Assembly (NCBI RefSeq): GCF_019429565.1
Contig: NZ_JAHXSA010000003.1
Span: 180,787 to 244,786, forward strand
Length of the DNA: 64,000 nt
From: Schaalia sp. ORNL0103
GTDB lineage: Bacteria; Actinomycetota; Actinomycetes; Actinomycetales; Actinomycetaceae
Direction of reading: 5' to 3'
Part shown: positions 35,658 to 44,646 of the stretch, one piece after another
How the letters are laid out: each line of letters begins with the position of its first letter
Numbering within the stretch: position 1 is the first letter of the stretch
Notes under the pieces: generated by a model
Told to the model about the DNA's origin: nothing
What the model saw: the letters and a program-made list of their open reading frames with translations, nothing else
Database searches by the model: none
Position numbers and translations under genes: made by a program

Positions 35658-35840
35658 CGTGGTCCTCAACTTCCGTGTTTGCGATGACCGACCCACCAGC
35701 GGGTCGCTACCAGGGGTAAGGATACACGCATCAAGGGACCTAGGTCACCTCAAGGCGCGCGAGAGTATGATTGTCCTTACATAGACGAGGCAGGGGTGCC
35801 TTTCCCGGTATCGATCGCTCGCGAGAAACCAGCCTACAAG

Positions 35841-35874
35841 CAGGTGGGGCGAGCCCGAAGGCCCGCCCCACCTG
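35841..35874 (-). terminator. Terminator after the FHA gene
   Basis: CAGGTGGGGCG/CGCCCCACCTG with a short loop, 16 bp after the FHA stop on the minus strand; it closes the kinase cluster. Confidence 0.75.
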
Positions 35875-35889
35875 CAGCGTATGAGTCAA

Positions 35890-37200
35890 TCAGCGCACGC
35901 GGAACTCGATGGTGGTTCCCTCACCCACGTCGATGAGATCACCGTCGTTCAGGGCGATCGTCACCATGGGGGTGACGTCCTGGAACGAACCGTCGGCGTG
36001 GCGCAGGACGGTGCCGTTCGCGCTGCCCAGGTCCATAAGGGCCCAGGAGCCGGGCGTCGTCATCATGACGGCGCAGTGCGAGCGGGAAATCTCGGTCTCG
36101 GGGCTGGGCACGCGCAGGACCGTGGCCACGGGGCGGCCGGTCAGCGCTCGCGCGTCGGGGTCGCGGCCGATGACGACGTCGCGGGAGACCTCGACGGGCA
36201 CGGTGCCACCGTGGATCAGGAACGCGACGGGCGCGGCGGGGCCCGAGCTCGTGGGGGCCAGGCGCAGGATCGTCGCCTCGGTGTCGGTCTCGGCACCCAG
36301 GTCGGCCAGGCCCTCGGCGCTCATGGCCTCGGGAGCGGCGGGGGGTTCGACGACCGCCTCGGGGGCAGGCTCAGACGAGGCCGGGGTACCAGACTCGCCG
36401 AAACCACCGGCGCGCTCGGCGGACTCCGCCGTGTCGACCGGCGGCTCCTCCGCGTCGGCGACGACGTAGAGCTCGCCCGAGGGCTGCTCGGCGTCCTTCG
36501 CGGGCGCCTCCTCGTGCGACTCGTCTTCGATCTGCTCGTCCGAGGCCTCGGAGGCCTCGTCGGGGGTGCGGGAAGCGGAGCTCAGCGACACGGGACCGTT
36601 GCTGGTCGCGGCGAGGAACTGGGCCTCGACGGCGGCCAGGTCCACGGAGGAGGTGTGCACGGTCGGCTCCGGCAGCTCCTCGCGGGCCTCGCGGCGGGCG
36701 CGGCGCTCGCGATCCGGGACGTCGGGGTTGATGAGGAAGCCCATCGTGTCGACGGGCATCGAGGCGAGGGCCTCGACCTCGTCGAGCGCGCGGCCAATGC
36801 GGATCTCGCCAGCCTCGACACGGTCGGCGGCGGGCACCATCCACGTGACCTCGTCGCCGTCGATGATGGTGGCCTCGAAGGTCTGCCATTCGCCGGGGTT
36901 GAAGGGCCACGCCCAGATCGGGTCGGTCCACACCTGCTCGGTGATCTGGCCGGCGGCGCGCATGCGCAGCTGGATGTTACCCAACACGGTCAGGTAGGGC
37001 TGCTCGCCTGCGCAGTCCAGGAGGAGGGCGTCGCCCTTTTCGGCCTGAACGTGAGACAGCCACGCCTGGGTGTCAGCACGACCCCACACCACGTCGGCCG
37101 CAGAGTCTGCGAAGTCGAGCGGAACCAGCGCCGCACCGAGGGGGCCCGTGACGAGCATCGCGCCCTGCCCGCGGCACAGGAAGCGTCCAATCTGAAGCAT
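35890..37200 (-). CDS. FHA-domain protein of the kinase cluster
   Basis: 436 residues. The N-terminal ~160 residues are an unassigned folded region (MLQIGRFLCRGQGAMLVTGP ... WAWPFNPGEWQTFEATI); 165-320 are acidic, low complexity, and include GESGTPASSEP read from a dispersed palindrome (36374); the C-terminal FHA domain (about 335-436) has VVIGRDPDA, EISRSHCAV and LMDLGSANGT. FHA domains bind phosphothreonine, so this is the likely reader of the adjacent kinase. It overlaps the PP2C stop by one base (TGATG). Confidence 0.9.
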   Translation of the reverse strand: MLQIGRFLCRGQGAMLVTGPLGAALVPLDFADSAADVVWGRADTQAWLSHVQAEKGDALLLDCAGEQPYLTVLGNIQLRMRAAGQITEQVWTDPIWAWPFNPGEWQTFEATIIDGDEVTWMVPAADRVEAGEIRIGRALDEVEALASMPVDTMGFLINPDVPDRERRARREAREELPEPTVHTSSVDLAAVEAQFLAATSNGPVSLSSASRTPDEASEASDEQIEDESHEEAPAKDAEQPSGELYVVADAEEPPVDTAESAERAGGFGESGTPASSEPAPEAVVEPPAAPEAMSAEGLADLGAETDTEATILRLAPTSSGPAAPVAFLIHGGTVPVEVSRDVVIGRDPDARALTGRPVATVLRVPSPETEISRSHCAVMMTTPGSWALMDLGSANGTVLRHADGSFQDVTPMVTIALNDGDLIDVGEGTTIEFRVR

Positions 37201-38072
37201 CAGTTACTGCCTTCTCTACGAGGAACCCGGCGAGCGGTCTCGATCGACGCCGGACGTACTGGTTGAATCATCCGATTCATGACATTCGATGTCAATGTTA
37301 CTCGTGATTTGGTTCCTGCGTAAACTACAACGGCGGTCGTATTATCCCGCGTGCCCGATTCCAGCGACGCGCGCACAAGCGCATCCGCGGTCCCCTGAGG
37401 ACCGTCGCCGGCCGCAACAACCGCATGAATCTGCGAATCTCGCAGGACGCCGTGCACGCCGTCTGTACAGATGACCGCCCGATCGCCCTCTTCCAGCGGC
37501 ATGATTGTGTAGTCGGCTTTCACACTTCCGGTCTGCCCGGCACCCAGCGCCTTTGTCACAACGTTTGCGGGAGGGATCACACGGGGCGCTCCGGAGGTGG
37601 CCGCGAGGTCGCGCGCCTCCTGCAGCGCGGAGTGGTCGTGGGTGAGCTGGCGGATGCCACCGCCGCCCACGACATACACGCGCGAGTCACCCACGTTAAA
37701 TGAGAGCCAGTACGGCCCCTCGGCGGTGCGCAGCACCATGACGCCCGACAGGGTCGTCCCCGGCGCACTCATCGGATTATCGATCGGCGCTAGCGAGGCG
37801 ACCGCCGTCGCCGCCGCGTCGATCGCGACGGACAGGTCCACCAGGTCGACGGGGCGGTTACCCAGACGATCGGTGCTCAGAAATTCCTGGAGGGTGATGA
37901 CGGCACTCGACGAGGCCTGGGCACCACCCAGGTGACCACCCATGCCATCTGCGACGGCGAAGACGGGAGGGACAGCCAGCCATGAATCCTCGTTTTCAGA
38001 GCGGACCGGACCGATGTCGGTCGAGGCGCCCCATCGAACTGCGGGACGTTCCGCATGTTCATTCAGAGACAT
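37200..38072 (-). CDS. PP2C-family protein serine/threonine phosphatase
   Basis: 290 residues. All metal-binding motifs are present: RSENEDSWL, VFAVADGMGGHLGGAQAS, FNVGDSRVYVVGGG, VICTDGVHGVL and TRDNTTAVVV. Soluble, no membrane helix. It lies between the kinase and FHA genes and presumably reverses the kinase. 136 bp separate it from the kinase gene, so it may have its own promoter. Confidence 0.94.
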   Translation of the reverse strand: MSLNEHAERPAVRWGASTDIGPVRSENEDSWLAVPPVFAVADGMGGHLGGAQASSSAVITLQEFLSTDRLGNRPVDLVDLSVAIDAAATAVASLAPIDNPMSAPGTTLSGVMVLRTAEGPYWLSFNVGDSRVYVVGGGGIRQLTHDHSALQEARDLAATSGAPRVIPPANVVTKALGAGQTGSVKADYTIMPLEEGDRAVICTDGVHGVLRDSQIHAVVAAGDGPQGTADALVRASLESGTRDNTTAVVVYAGTKSRVTLTSNVMNRMIQPVRPASIETARRVPRREGSN

Positions 38073-38208
38073 GTGCCTTCATCCTTTAGCTGCGTTGAGC
38101 GCGAGGGATCACGCGCGATACTGACCATTCTACACGCGACGTGACCAGCGCCTCGTTGAGAAGCGATACGTCGCGGAGGATAAAACTGAACCGATTGCAT
38201 GATCCGCA

Positions 38209-39744
38209 TCAGGGCACATCCACACACGCGCGCAACGGCTCGGACATGCGCCCCGATGAGCGGGACACCGTCGTGATTTCCATGCAATTCTCGCCGCTGG
38301 CGCCGTCCACCATCGCCGTCGTGGTCTCCACCCGGCCGCGCGACGTGCCTGCCGGACCCGTGGCCTCGTAGGCGTAGACGATGTCGGAGGGGGCCGGGCC
38401 CGTCGGCGCCGTCCACGTCCACGTCACCACGCCGTCGGCGTACTCCCCCGCCAGGCCGGACGCCTGCGGCGGGGCTGACCCCACGGCATCCCCGGGGGCG
38501 GGCGACGCGCTCGCCGTCTCGGGGGCGGAAGAAATGCGCGTAAACGATCCTTCGCCGCGCAGCATGCCCACGACCAGGCCGGCCGCGATCACCGCGGCCA
38601 CGAGCGCCAGGAGCACACCCACGACGGGCGAGATGCCCCGCTTGGCGCCCGAGGAATCCTCGACCACCCGACCGATCGAGTCCTCGTCCACGTCCGAGGA
38701 ACGATCGATCTTCCACGAATCCGCGACGGCCTCGACGCCGCCGGAGCCAGCCCCGCCCTCGAAGGAGTACGAGGCCGAGGAGCGCAGGCGCGTCTTATCC
38801 GGGTCGATGACGGGAGCGCCGCGCAGGCGCGTCTTCTGGTCGCCCGAGACGGTGGTAGAGGCCTTGGAGCGCTTCTCCTTGATCTCCATCTCGGTGCGCG
38901 GCAGGCCCAGCTCCTTCTGGACGCGCTGCAGCCCCTGACCGAACTCCATTGCGCTCTGCGTGCGCTCCTGCGGGTTGATTGCCATGGCCGCGCGCAGCAC
39001 GCGCTCGAGTTCCGCCGGCGCATCCGCGCGGCCCAGGCCACGCATGCGCCCACGCTGCACGCGGTTCGCGATCGACGCGGCAGAATTGTCACCAATCGGA
39101 TCCTCGAAGGGGCTGCGCCCCGTCACAAAGGTCCACGTCGTTGAGGCCAGCGCCCACACGTCCTGCAGGGGCGAGGCCGGGGAATTCACGTCCTGCTGCT
39201 CCGGGGGCGCCCACAGCACCGAGAAGCCATCAAACGCGCCGACCTCCAGCTGCCCCACCTTCGAGGCCACACCGAAGTCGGCGAGCACCGGCTTGCCGTA
39301 GGCGTCCAGCATGATGTTGGACGGCTTGATATCGCGGTGCACGTACCCCTGGCGGTGGAACATCTCCACACCGCCGCACACCTTGATCATCGTGTCGAGG
39401 GCCTTCTCCAGGTCCATCGGGCGCGCACGCACCTGCGTGAGCAGGTCAGCGACCGGGCAATACTCCATCACCAGGTAAGCGCGGCCATCGGCCGTCGTGC
39501 CCACGCCGTGCAGCTCGACGACCGCGGGGTGACCGGCGAGCAGCGTCATGGCGTCGGCCTCGCGGTGCAGTTCCTTCGTGCCCCGCTCATCGCCCTGCGT
39601 ACGCACGACCTTGATGGCGACCTCGCGACTCGGCAGCTCCTGACGGTACAGGAAGACGTCGGCGAAGCCACCCTGGCCCAGCGGGCGCACCCACCGGAAA
39701 CCGGGAATCTCGGGGCCCTTCATACCCGCAACCGCTGGCGTCAC
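38209..39744 (-). CDS. Transmembrane Ser/Thr protein kinase (PknB-like)
   Basis: 511 residues. Kinase domain 15-275: glycine loop GQGGFADV, Lys45 in VAIKVV, HRD at 136-138 (VHRDIKPSNIM), DFG at 156-158, APPEQQ. A juxtamembrane region with TRLRGAPVIDPDKTRLR precedes one transmembrane helix (about 375-397) and an outer domain of about 110 residues with an FN3-like pattern (GVVTWTWTAPTGPAPSDI). No PASTA repeats, so the signal is not the usual muropeptide. It overlaps the transglutaminase-like gene by ATGA. Counterpart of Pkb2 in bifidobacteria by context. Confidence 0.93.
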   Translation of the reverse strand: MTPAVAGMKGPEIPGFRWVRPLGQGGFADVFLYRQELPSREVAIKVVRTQGDERGTKELHREADAMTLLAGHPAVVELHGVGTTADGRAYLVMEYCPVADLLTQVRARPMDLEKALDTMIKVCGGVEMFHRQGYVHRDIKPSNIMLDAYGKPVLADFGVASKVGQLEVGAFDGFSVLWAPPEQQDVNSPASPLQDVWALASTTWTFVTGRSPFEDPIGDNSAASIANRVQRGRMRGLGRADAPAELERVLRAAMAINPQERTQSAMEFGQGLQRVQKELGLPRTEMEIKEKRSKASTTVSGDQKTRLRGAPVIDPDKTRLRSSASYSFEGGAGSGGVEAVADSWKIDRSSDVDEDSIGRVVEDSSGAKRGISPVVGVLLALVAAVIAAGLVVGMLRGEGSFTRISSAPETASASPAPGDAVGSAPPQASGLAGEYADGVVTWTWTAPTGPAPSDIVYAYEATGPAGTSRGRVETTTAMVDGASGENCMEITTVSRSSGRMSEPLRACVDVP

Positions 39745-42404
39745 GCCTTCTTCTCCTCATCCATCGTGCGCGCGATCGACGCGCTCAGTCGCAACTTGCG
39801 GCGCATGCGCAGGCTTCGCAGGGACAGCGCGCGGCGCACGCGCGCCAGGAAGCCAGCCTTCTTGCTCACTTGGGTACGCAGGGAACGCACCTGGGCCCAC
39901 GCGTCACGCGCACGGTCACGCGAGGCACCGTTCGAGGCGAAGCTTGCGATATCCGCGTAGCGTGCGATCACCACGGGGGCGGGCACGTCGTCGCCGAAGC
40001 GGCTCCAGCCGTCGATGATGTAGCGGCCCGCGCCGGCCTCGGCCTCGTCGACCTCCACCGAGTCCGTCGAGCCGTCGTCGCCGTGGCGCACCTCGCCCGT
40101 CACCAGGGTGAAGGGGTCGCCCGGGTCCTCGCCGAGCTCCCACTGGGAGGCCAGCGACCAGGCGGTCTCCTGGCGCGTACGACCCACGTCGATGCGCAGG
40201 CCGGAGTCGGCAGCGAGGTCCACGACCTCGTCCCACGAGCCGACCAGCGCGCCCACGGCGGCGGCGCGGCGCCGACGCCTGCGGCGTCCCGCCTTGAACA
40301 GCAGGACCATCAGCGGCGGCAGAAGAATCAACAGGATGCCACCCGAGATACCGGCGACGAGACCCCACGGGAAGGGCTCGGCCGGGGGCTCCATCGGGTC
40401 GGCGTTCTGGTCGCGCGTCGTCGGCGGCAGCTCGGCGGGAGCCTCCGGGGGCTCCGGGGGCTGGAGGACCTGCGGGCGCGGGACGCTCCGCGGCTTGGGG
40501 ACCTGGGTCTGCGGCGTGTGGTCGCGCGGGGGCGTGGGATCGAAGACGGCCCAGACGCCGCCCTCGAACTCGACCTCGACCCACGCGCGGATATCCGAGC
40601 CGTGCAGGGTCGCGGGGCCGCCCTGGGAGCCGCCCTCGGGGTAGGCACCCATGACGACGCGAGCGTTCATACCCAACTGATGCAGCATCAGGGCCATGAG
40701 CGCCGAATACTGCTGGTCGTCGCCGATGAGCTGCTCGTCGCTGCTCAGCATTCGTTCCAAGCGGTCCGTGCGCACACCCGGACGCGAGAACTGGGTGTTC
40801 TCGTTCAGGTAGTAGCCGTTATTCGCCAGGTAGTGCTCGATCGCGCGCGCGGCGGACAGAGCCGTGGAGGCGTTCTGGGTGAGCTCCGAGACCTTCGTCG
40901 CCAGGCCCTCGGGCACGTTCTTATCCGTCACCGACAGCGGCACAACCGACAGGGACGCCAGGTCCTCGTCGCGCACGGGCTCAGCGAAGGACGTGCGCAC
41001 GTTGTAGGTCATGGTTCCGGCGGGGCCGGTCGTCAGCGCGGCGTTCGCCCACGTGTCCACGTAGAGGCCGTCCTTCTGGGCGGCGGAACCCGCGCCCGTG
41101 AACGCGATCTCCGAGGGGCTGCCGAGCACCGGCACCCACGGGCCGGACAGGCCGCTCGTCGTCACGGTCACGAGGGAGTCACCCTCGGGGCGGCCGGGGA
41201 TCGTGGACTCCACGGGGATGTAGCCCGTGTGTCCGTCTCCGCGCTTCGTGGACATGCCGAAGGTCGTACCGTCGTACACGTCCATCGCGGCGATGCGCAC
41301 GCGCTGGTTCTCCGGCAGGTCGGACACGGTCAGAAGAGTTTCGTCCTGCAGGTCCGTCGTGTAGTGGCGGAAGGAGGACAGGGGCGAGGGGTAGGCCTGA
41401 ATGTCCAGGGGCGGATCCACCAGGTCGCGGCCCACGATGCGAGTCCCGCCCGCGCCGAGGAACGCCGCGGCGGGCAGCGCGACGCCGACGGACACCGCGA
41501 GAACCGCGAGAGCGCCCAGCAGGCGCGTGCCGACGTACACGGTCGAACGCGACTGACGCGCGGCCGTCGCCTCGCCGCCGCCCAAGGCGGAGCGGCCCAC
41601 GAGGACGTCCTGTCCCAGCGTGATGCGCTGGTACTGGGCGGCCAGCGCCCACCAGGCGGCCAGGAGCGCCCACCAGGCCAGCACGGCCCAGACGGGCAGC
41701 GCGTGGTGAGACAGGCCAAAGAAAACCGAAATCACGCCCATGACAACGAGCGGGATCGACCCGAGGACCGCACGCCCGGAGCGGGCAGTGATCAGGCCCG
41801 CGAGGACAGCGCACACGAGGCCGCACATCCACGGCACGAGGGCCGGGCCCGAGTAGACGGACACGGGGGCCGTCAGGGTGAGCAGGTCCTTCCACGCGCG
41901 GAAGGAACCCAGCACCATGACCTGCAGGGTCTTACCCGTGGGCAGGAACCCGTAGAGGGCCTCGGCGCGCAGGGCGGCCGCGCTACCCAGCAGGAAGTAC
42001 GTAACGACGACGCTCAGGACGGTCGTCAGCGCGTCCCAGCGCCAGCGCGTCGAGGCGGCGGCGATCAAGAGGCCGCAGGCCACGCCCGCGCCCGCGGCGA
42101 TCGCGCCCGCTCCCCCGCCAAAGACGGGTTCGAATGCCGCGACCGGGCCGGCGAACAGCAGGGCGAGGACGAGCAGCGACCAGATCGGCAGGCGCGTACG
42201 GAACGTTGCGAAGCGCTGCGTGATCGTCAACAGACGGTTACGCGTGGTCCTGGGCTTGGGCGCCGGCGACTCGCCCGCAGCGACGGGTGCCTGGTCCTGG
42301 GCGGTGGCCTCGCGCTGCTCGGTCGCCTCCACGGACGAGGCCACAGCCTCGTCCTGGGAATCGATGCGCTGAGCGCGGGGCTTGGTGTTGAGGTTCTTGC
42401 TCAT
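39741..42404 (-). CDS. Transglutaminase-like membrane protein (TgpA type) lacking catalytic Cys and His
   Basis: 887 residues from ATG 42404, overlapping the DUF58 stop (ATGA). About seven N-terminal helices with a DUF3488/TgpA-like layout, a large outer region, and a transglutaminase core ending AWVEVEFEGGVWAVFDPTPP, then a Pro-rich linker, one more helix and a cytoplasmic tail. In active enzymes the Cys is in GYCxxFA and the His in DAHAW; here those positions read GDDQQYSAL and DIRAW, while the Asp (FDPT) remains. The enzyme activity is therefore probably lost although the gene is intact. A palindrome copy (42334-42354) encodes DEAVASSVE near the N terminus. Confidence 0.85.
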   Translation of the reverse strand: MSKNLNTKPRAQRIDSQDEAVASSVEATEQREATAQDQAPVAAGESPAPKPRTTRNRLLTITQRFATFRTRLPIWSLLVLALLFAGPVAAFEPVFGGGAGAIAAGAGVACGLLIAAASTRWRWDALTTVLSVVVTYFLLGSAAALRAEALYGFLPTGKTLQVMVLGSFRAWKDLLTLTAPVSVYSGPALVPWMCGLVCAVLAGLITARSGRAVLGSIPLVVMGVISVFFGLSHHALPVWAVLAWWALLAAWWALAAQYQRITLGQDVLVGRSALGGGEATAARQSRSTVYVGTRLLGALAVLAVSVGVALPAAAFLGAGGTRIVGRDLVDPPLDIQAYPSPLSSFRHYTTDLQDETLLTVSDLPENQRVRIAAMDVYDGTTFGMSTKRGDGHTGYIPVESTIPGRPEGDSLVTVTTSGLSGPWVPVLGSPSEIAFTGAGSAAQKDGLYVDTWANAALTTGPAGTMTYNVRTSFAEPVRDEDLASLSVVPLSVTDKNVPEGLATKVSELTQNASTALSAARAIEHYLANNGYYLNENTQFSRPGVRTDRLERMLSSDEQLIGDDQQYSALMALMLHQLGMNARVVMGAYPEGGSQGGPATLHGSDIRAWVEVEFEGGVWAVFDPTPPRDHTPQTQVPKPRSVPRPQVLQPPEPPEAPAELPPTTRDQNADPMEPPAEPFPWGLVAGISGGILLILLPPLMVLLFKAGRRRRRRRAAAVGALVGSWDEVVDLAADSGLRIDVGRTRQETAWSLASQWELGEDPGDPFTLVTGEVRHGDDGSTDSVEVDEAEAGAGRYIIDGWSRFGDDVPAPVVIARYADIASFASNGASRDRARDAWAQVRSLRTQVSKKAGFLARVRRALSLRSLRMRRKLRLSASIARTMDEEKKA

Positions 42405-43627
42405 GCGAGGCCTCCGGCGACGATAATGCGCGGCAGGTCGTCCAGCGTCGAGCAATCCAGGAGCACACCACGGCCGAGGTCACGGCGGGCTCGCACGCCC
42501 TCCGCACCGATACGAATGATGGAGACCGGAACGTCGATCGGGGCCAGGCGCGCCAGGTGGGCGGCCTCGATGTCCGTCACGTTCGGTCCGACGATGAGGG
42601 TGAGGGCAGAGACGCCGGGACGCTGCGCCACGGCCTCGCGCACGCGGCGCGACAGGTCTCCGAAGGAACGAGCCTTCACCTCGGAGAGGGCGTCCAGCAT
42701 GCGCATGGCGACGCCCGACGGCAGCCAGCCCTCGGTCGTCGACAGCGACACGGGGCGCGATTCGCGCAGGTTCGCCAGGCCCAGAGAGCCGGCGACGGAG
42801 ACCGCGGTCTCGAAAGTGTCGTGGTCCCACGCGTCGCGCGACGTGTCCAGGACGATGACGTGGTGGGAGCGGTGCGTCTCCTCATACTGGCGCACTATGA
42901 GCTTGCCCAGGCGCGCGGTCGACTGCCAGTGCACGGCGCGGCGGTCGTCGCCCGGCTCGTAGTCGCGCAGCGCGTGGAAGGACACGTCGGAGCTGGAGAG
43001 CTTGCCCGTGGCCACGCCCTCGACGTCCAGCTGGAAGCCGGTCGCGTCGAAGGGAACGCGCACGGTGCGCGGGTGCACGTGCAGGAGGACGGGCTCGTCC
43101 CACATGCGTACGCGGCGCAGCAGGCCGAGCGCGTCGGAGCGCACGGCGCGCGCGGGGCCGACGTTGATGAGGCCTCGGTGACGCGAGGAAATCAGGAACA
43201 TCTCGTCCCAGGTCTCGTGAGCGCCCAGCGGGGGTACGACGAACTCGCCCGTGCCCGTGCCAATCGGCAGCTCAATAATGCCCGAGCGCGCAGAACGGGC
43301 CCGCTCGTTGCGCACCGAAATCTCGCCGACAGCCGTCTGACCGGCCACGATGCGCTCGTTGGGGACGCGGATCGACACGACGTGCGGGGGACGCCACGCG
43401 ACGCGCATCGCGGCGAGCAGCAGGGCCACGACGCCCGCGAGAGCGCACGCCAGGGCCTCGACCCACTGGAAGGCCACCGCGAGCACAAGGCCCACGATGA
43501 CGAGCGCGATCACGGCCCACCCGGTCGGGGTAACCGCGCCCACGAGGGTTTTGAGGGGATGCGAACGAACGGCCTGCGCCCGTTTGGGCGAGACCATCGT
43601 GGGGGTGTCCGTTCGCATCCCTTCCAT
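42401..43627 (-). CDS. DUF58 protein
   Basis: 408 residues. Two hydrophobic helices (about 35-75), an immunoglobulin-like strand region, then the DUF58 core with DVSFHALRDYEPGDDRRAVHWQSTARLGKL cut by its conserved RxYxxGDDxRxIHWxxxAR pattern (seen here as LRDYEPGDDRRAVHW), followed by a vWA-like half (VIVLDTSRDAWD). DUF58 proteins are regularly encoded next to MoxR AAA+ ATPases and are thought to be their membrane partners. The start is uncertain: a second ATG lies three codons later. Confidence 0.9.
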   Translation of the reverse strand: MEGMRTDTPTMVSPKRAQAVRSHPLKTLVGAVTPTGWAVIALVIVGLVLAVAFQWVEALACALAGVVALLLAAMRVAWRPPHVVSIRVPNERIVAGQTAVGEISVRNERARSARSGIIELPIGTGTGEFVVPPLGAHETWDEMFLISSRHRGLINVGPARAVRSDALGLLRRVRMWDEPVLLHVHPRTVRVPFDATGFQLDVEGVATGKLSSSDVSFHALRDYEPGDDRRAVHWQSTARLGKLIVRQYEETHRSHHVIVLDTSRDAWDHDTFETAVSVAGSLGLANLRESRPVSLSTTEGWLPSGVAMRMLDALSEVKARSFGDLSRRVREAVAQRPGVSALTLIVGPNVTDIEAAHLARLAPIDVPVSIIRIGAEGVRARRDLGRGVLLDCSTLDDLPRIIVAGGLA

Positions 43628-43646
43628 CGTTGTATCAGGCGTTTCC

Positions 43647-44612
43647 TTACGCGCCGACGGCCGGTGCGGGCACCGACGTCAGGGCACGCTGGATGACGCC
43701 CTCGGCGGTCGCGCCCGAGAACGCGGCGTCGGGGTCGACGATGACGCGGTGCGCCCACACGGGCACCGCGAGGGCCTTGATGTCGTCGGGCAGGACGAAG
43801 TTACGTCCCTGCGCGGCCGCCCACACGCGGGCGCAGCGCACCATGCCGATGGCGCCACGGGTGGACACGCCCAGCAGCGAGGACTCGTCCTCGCGGGTCG
43901 CCTCCGCCAGCGCGGCCACGTAGTCGAGGACGGCGCGGTCGGTGTGGTTCGCCGAGGCCAGGGCCGCCCAGGCGACGATGTCCTTGCCCGACAGCAGGGG
44001 CTTGAGGTTCTTCGAGCGGTCGGGCGAGGCCGAGCCGTCGAGGACGTCGATCATCGCGGAGCGCGAGGGGTAGCCGATCGAGGTCTTCATGAGGAAGCGG
44101 TCCAGCTGGGCCTCGGGCAGCGGGTAGGTACCGGCCTGCTCGACGGGGTTCTGGGTCGCGATGACCATGAAGGGCTGGGGGGCGGGGCGGCGCACGCCGT
44201 CAACCGTCACCTGGGCCTCTTCCATGACCTCGAGGAGGGCGGACTGGGTCTTGGGCGACGCACGGTTGATCTCGTCGGCCAGGACGATCTCCGCGAAGAC
44301 GGGGCCGGCGTGGAAGACCCACTCGCCCGTCTTCTGGTTGAACATGTTGACGCCGGTGATGTCCGAGGGCAGCAGGTCCGGAGTGAACTGGATACGCGAG
44401 TGCGTGCCGTCGATGACGGCGCTGATGGCGCGCGCCAGCGCGGTCTTACCGGTGCCGGGGGCGTCCTCGAGCAGGAGGTGGCCGCCCGCGAACATCGTCG
44501 TGAGCGCGAGTCGCACGGCCTGGCGCTTGTCCAGGACCGCCACGGACACGCCGTCGACGAGGCCCTTGAAGACCTGGGCAAACCTGGTTGCATCCTCAAT
44601 GGAAAGGGTCAT
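43647..44612 (-). CDS. MoxR-family AAA+ ATPase
   Basis: 321 residues: Walker A LLLEDAPGTGKTALARA, Walker B IVLADEINRASPKTQSALLE, sensor 1 VIATQNPVEQAGTYPLPEAQ, and an arginine-rich lid domain. MoxR ATPases act as chaperones for assembly or activation of partner proteins, typically with vWA or DUF58 proteins such as the next gene. 34 bp after the FN3/Ig gene and 19 bp before DUF58: one operon. Confidence 0.94.
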   Translation of the reverse strand: MTLSIEDATRFAQVFKGLVDGVSVAVLDKRQAVRLALTTMFAGGHLLLEDAPGTGKTALARAISAVIDGTHSRIQFTPDLLPSDITGVNMFNQKTGEWVFHAGPVFAEIVLADEINRASPKTQSALLEVMEEAQVTVDGVRRPAPQPFMVIATQNPVEQAGTYPLPEAQLDRFLMKTSIGYPSRSAMIDVLDGSASPDRSKNLKPLLSGKDIVAWAALASANHTDRAVLDYVAALAEATREDESSLLGVSTRGAIGMVRCARVWAAAQGRNFVLPDDIKALAVPVWAHRVIVDPDAAFSGATAEGVIQRALTSVPAPAVGA

Positions 44613-44646
44613 GTTTCTACCTTTTGTTGTGTGGCGGGGGGGTGGT

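Noticed and set aside
32544..35687. 1047-codon plus-strand open frame opposite ppdK
   Set aside because: Mirror of ppdK codon bias (Asp/Gly/Val/His-rich), starts inside a GC-rich repeat; ppdK is full length with all motifs.
39870..42962. 1030-codon plus-strand open frame opposite the transglutaminase-like and DUF58 genes
   Set aside because: Spans two genes on the other strand, Arg/Gly/His-rich, no recognisable domain.
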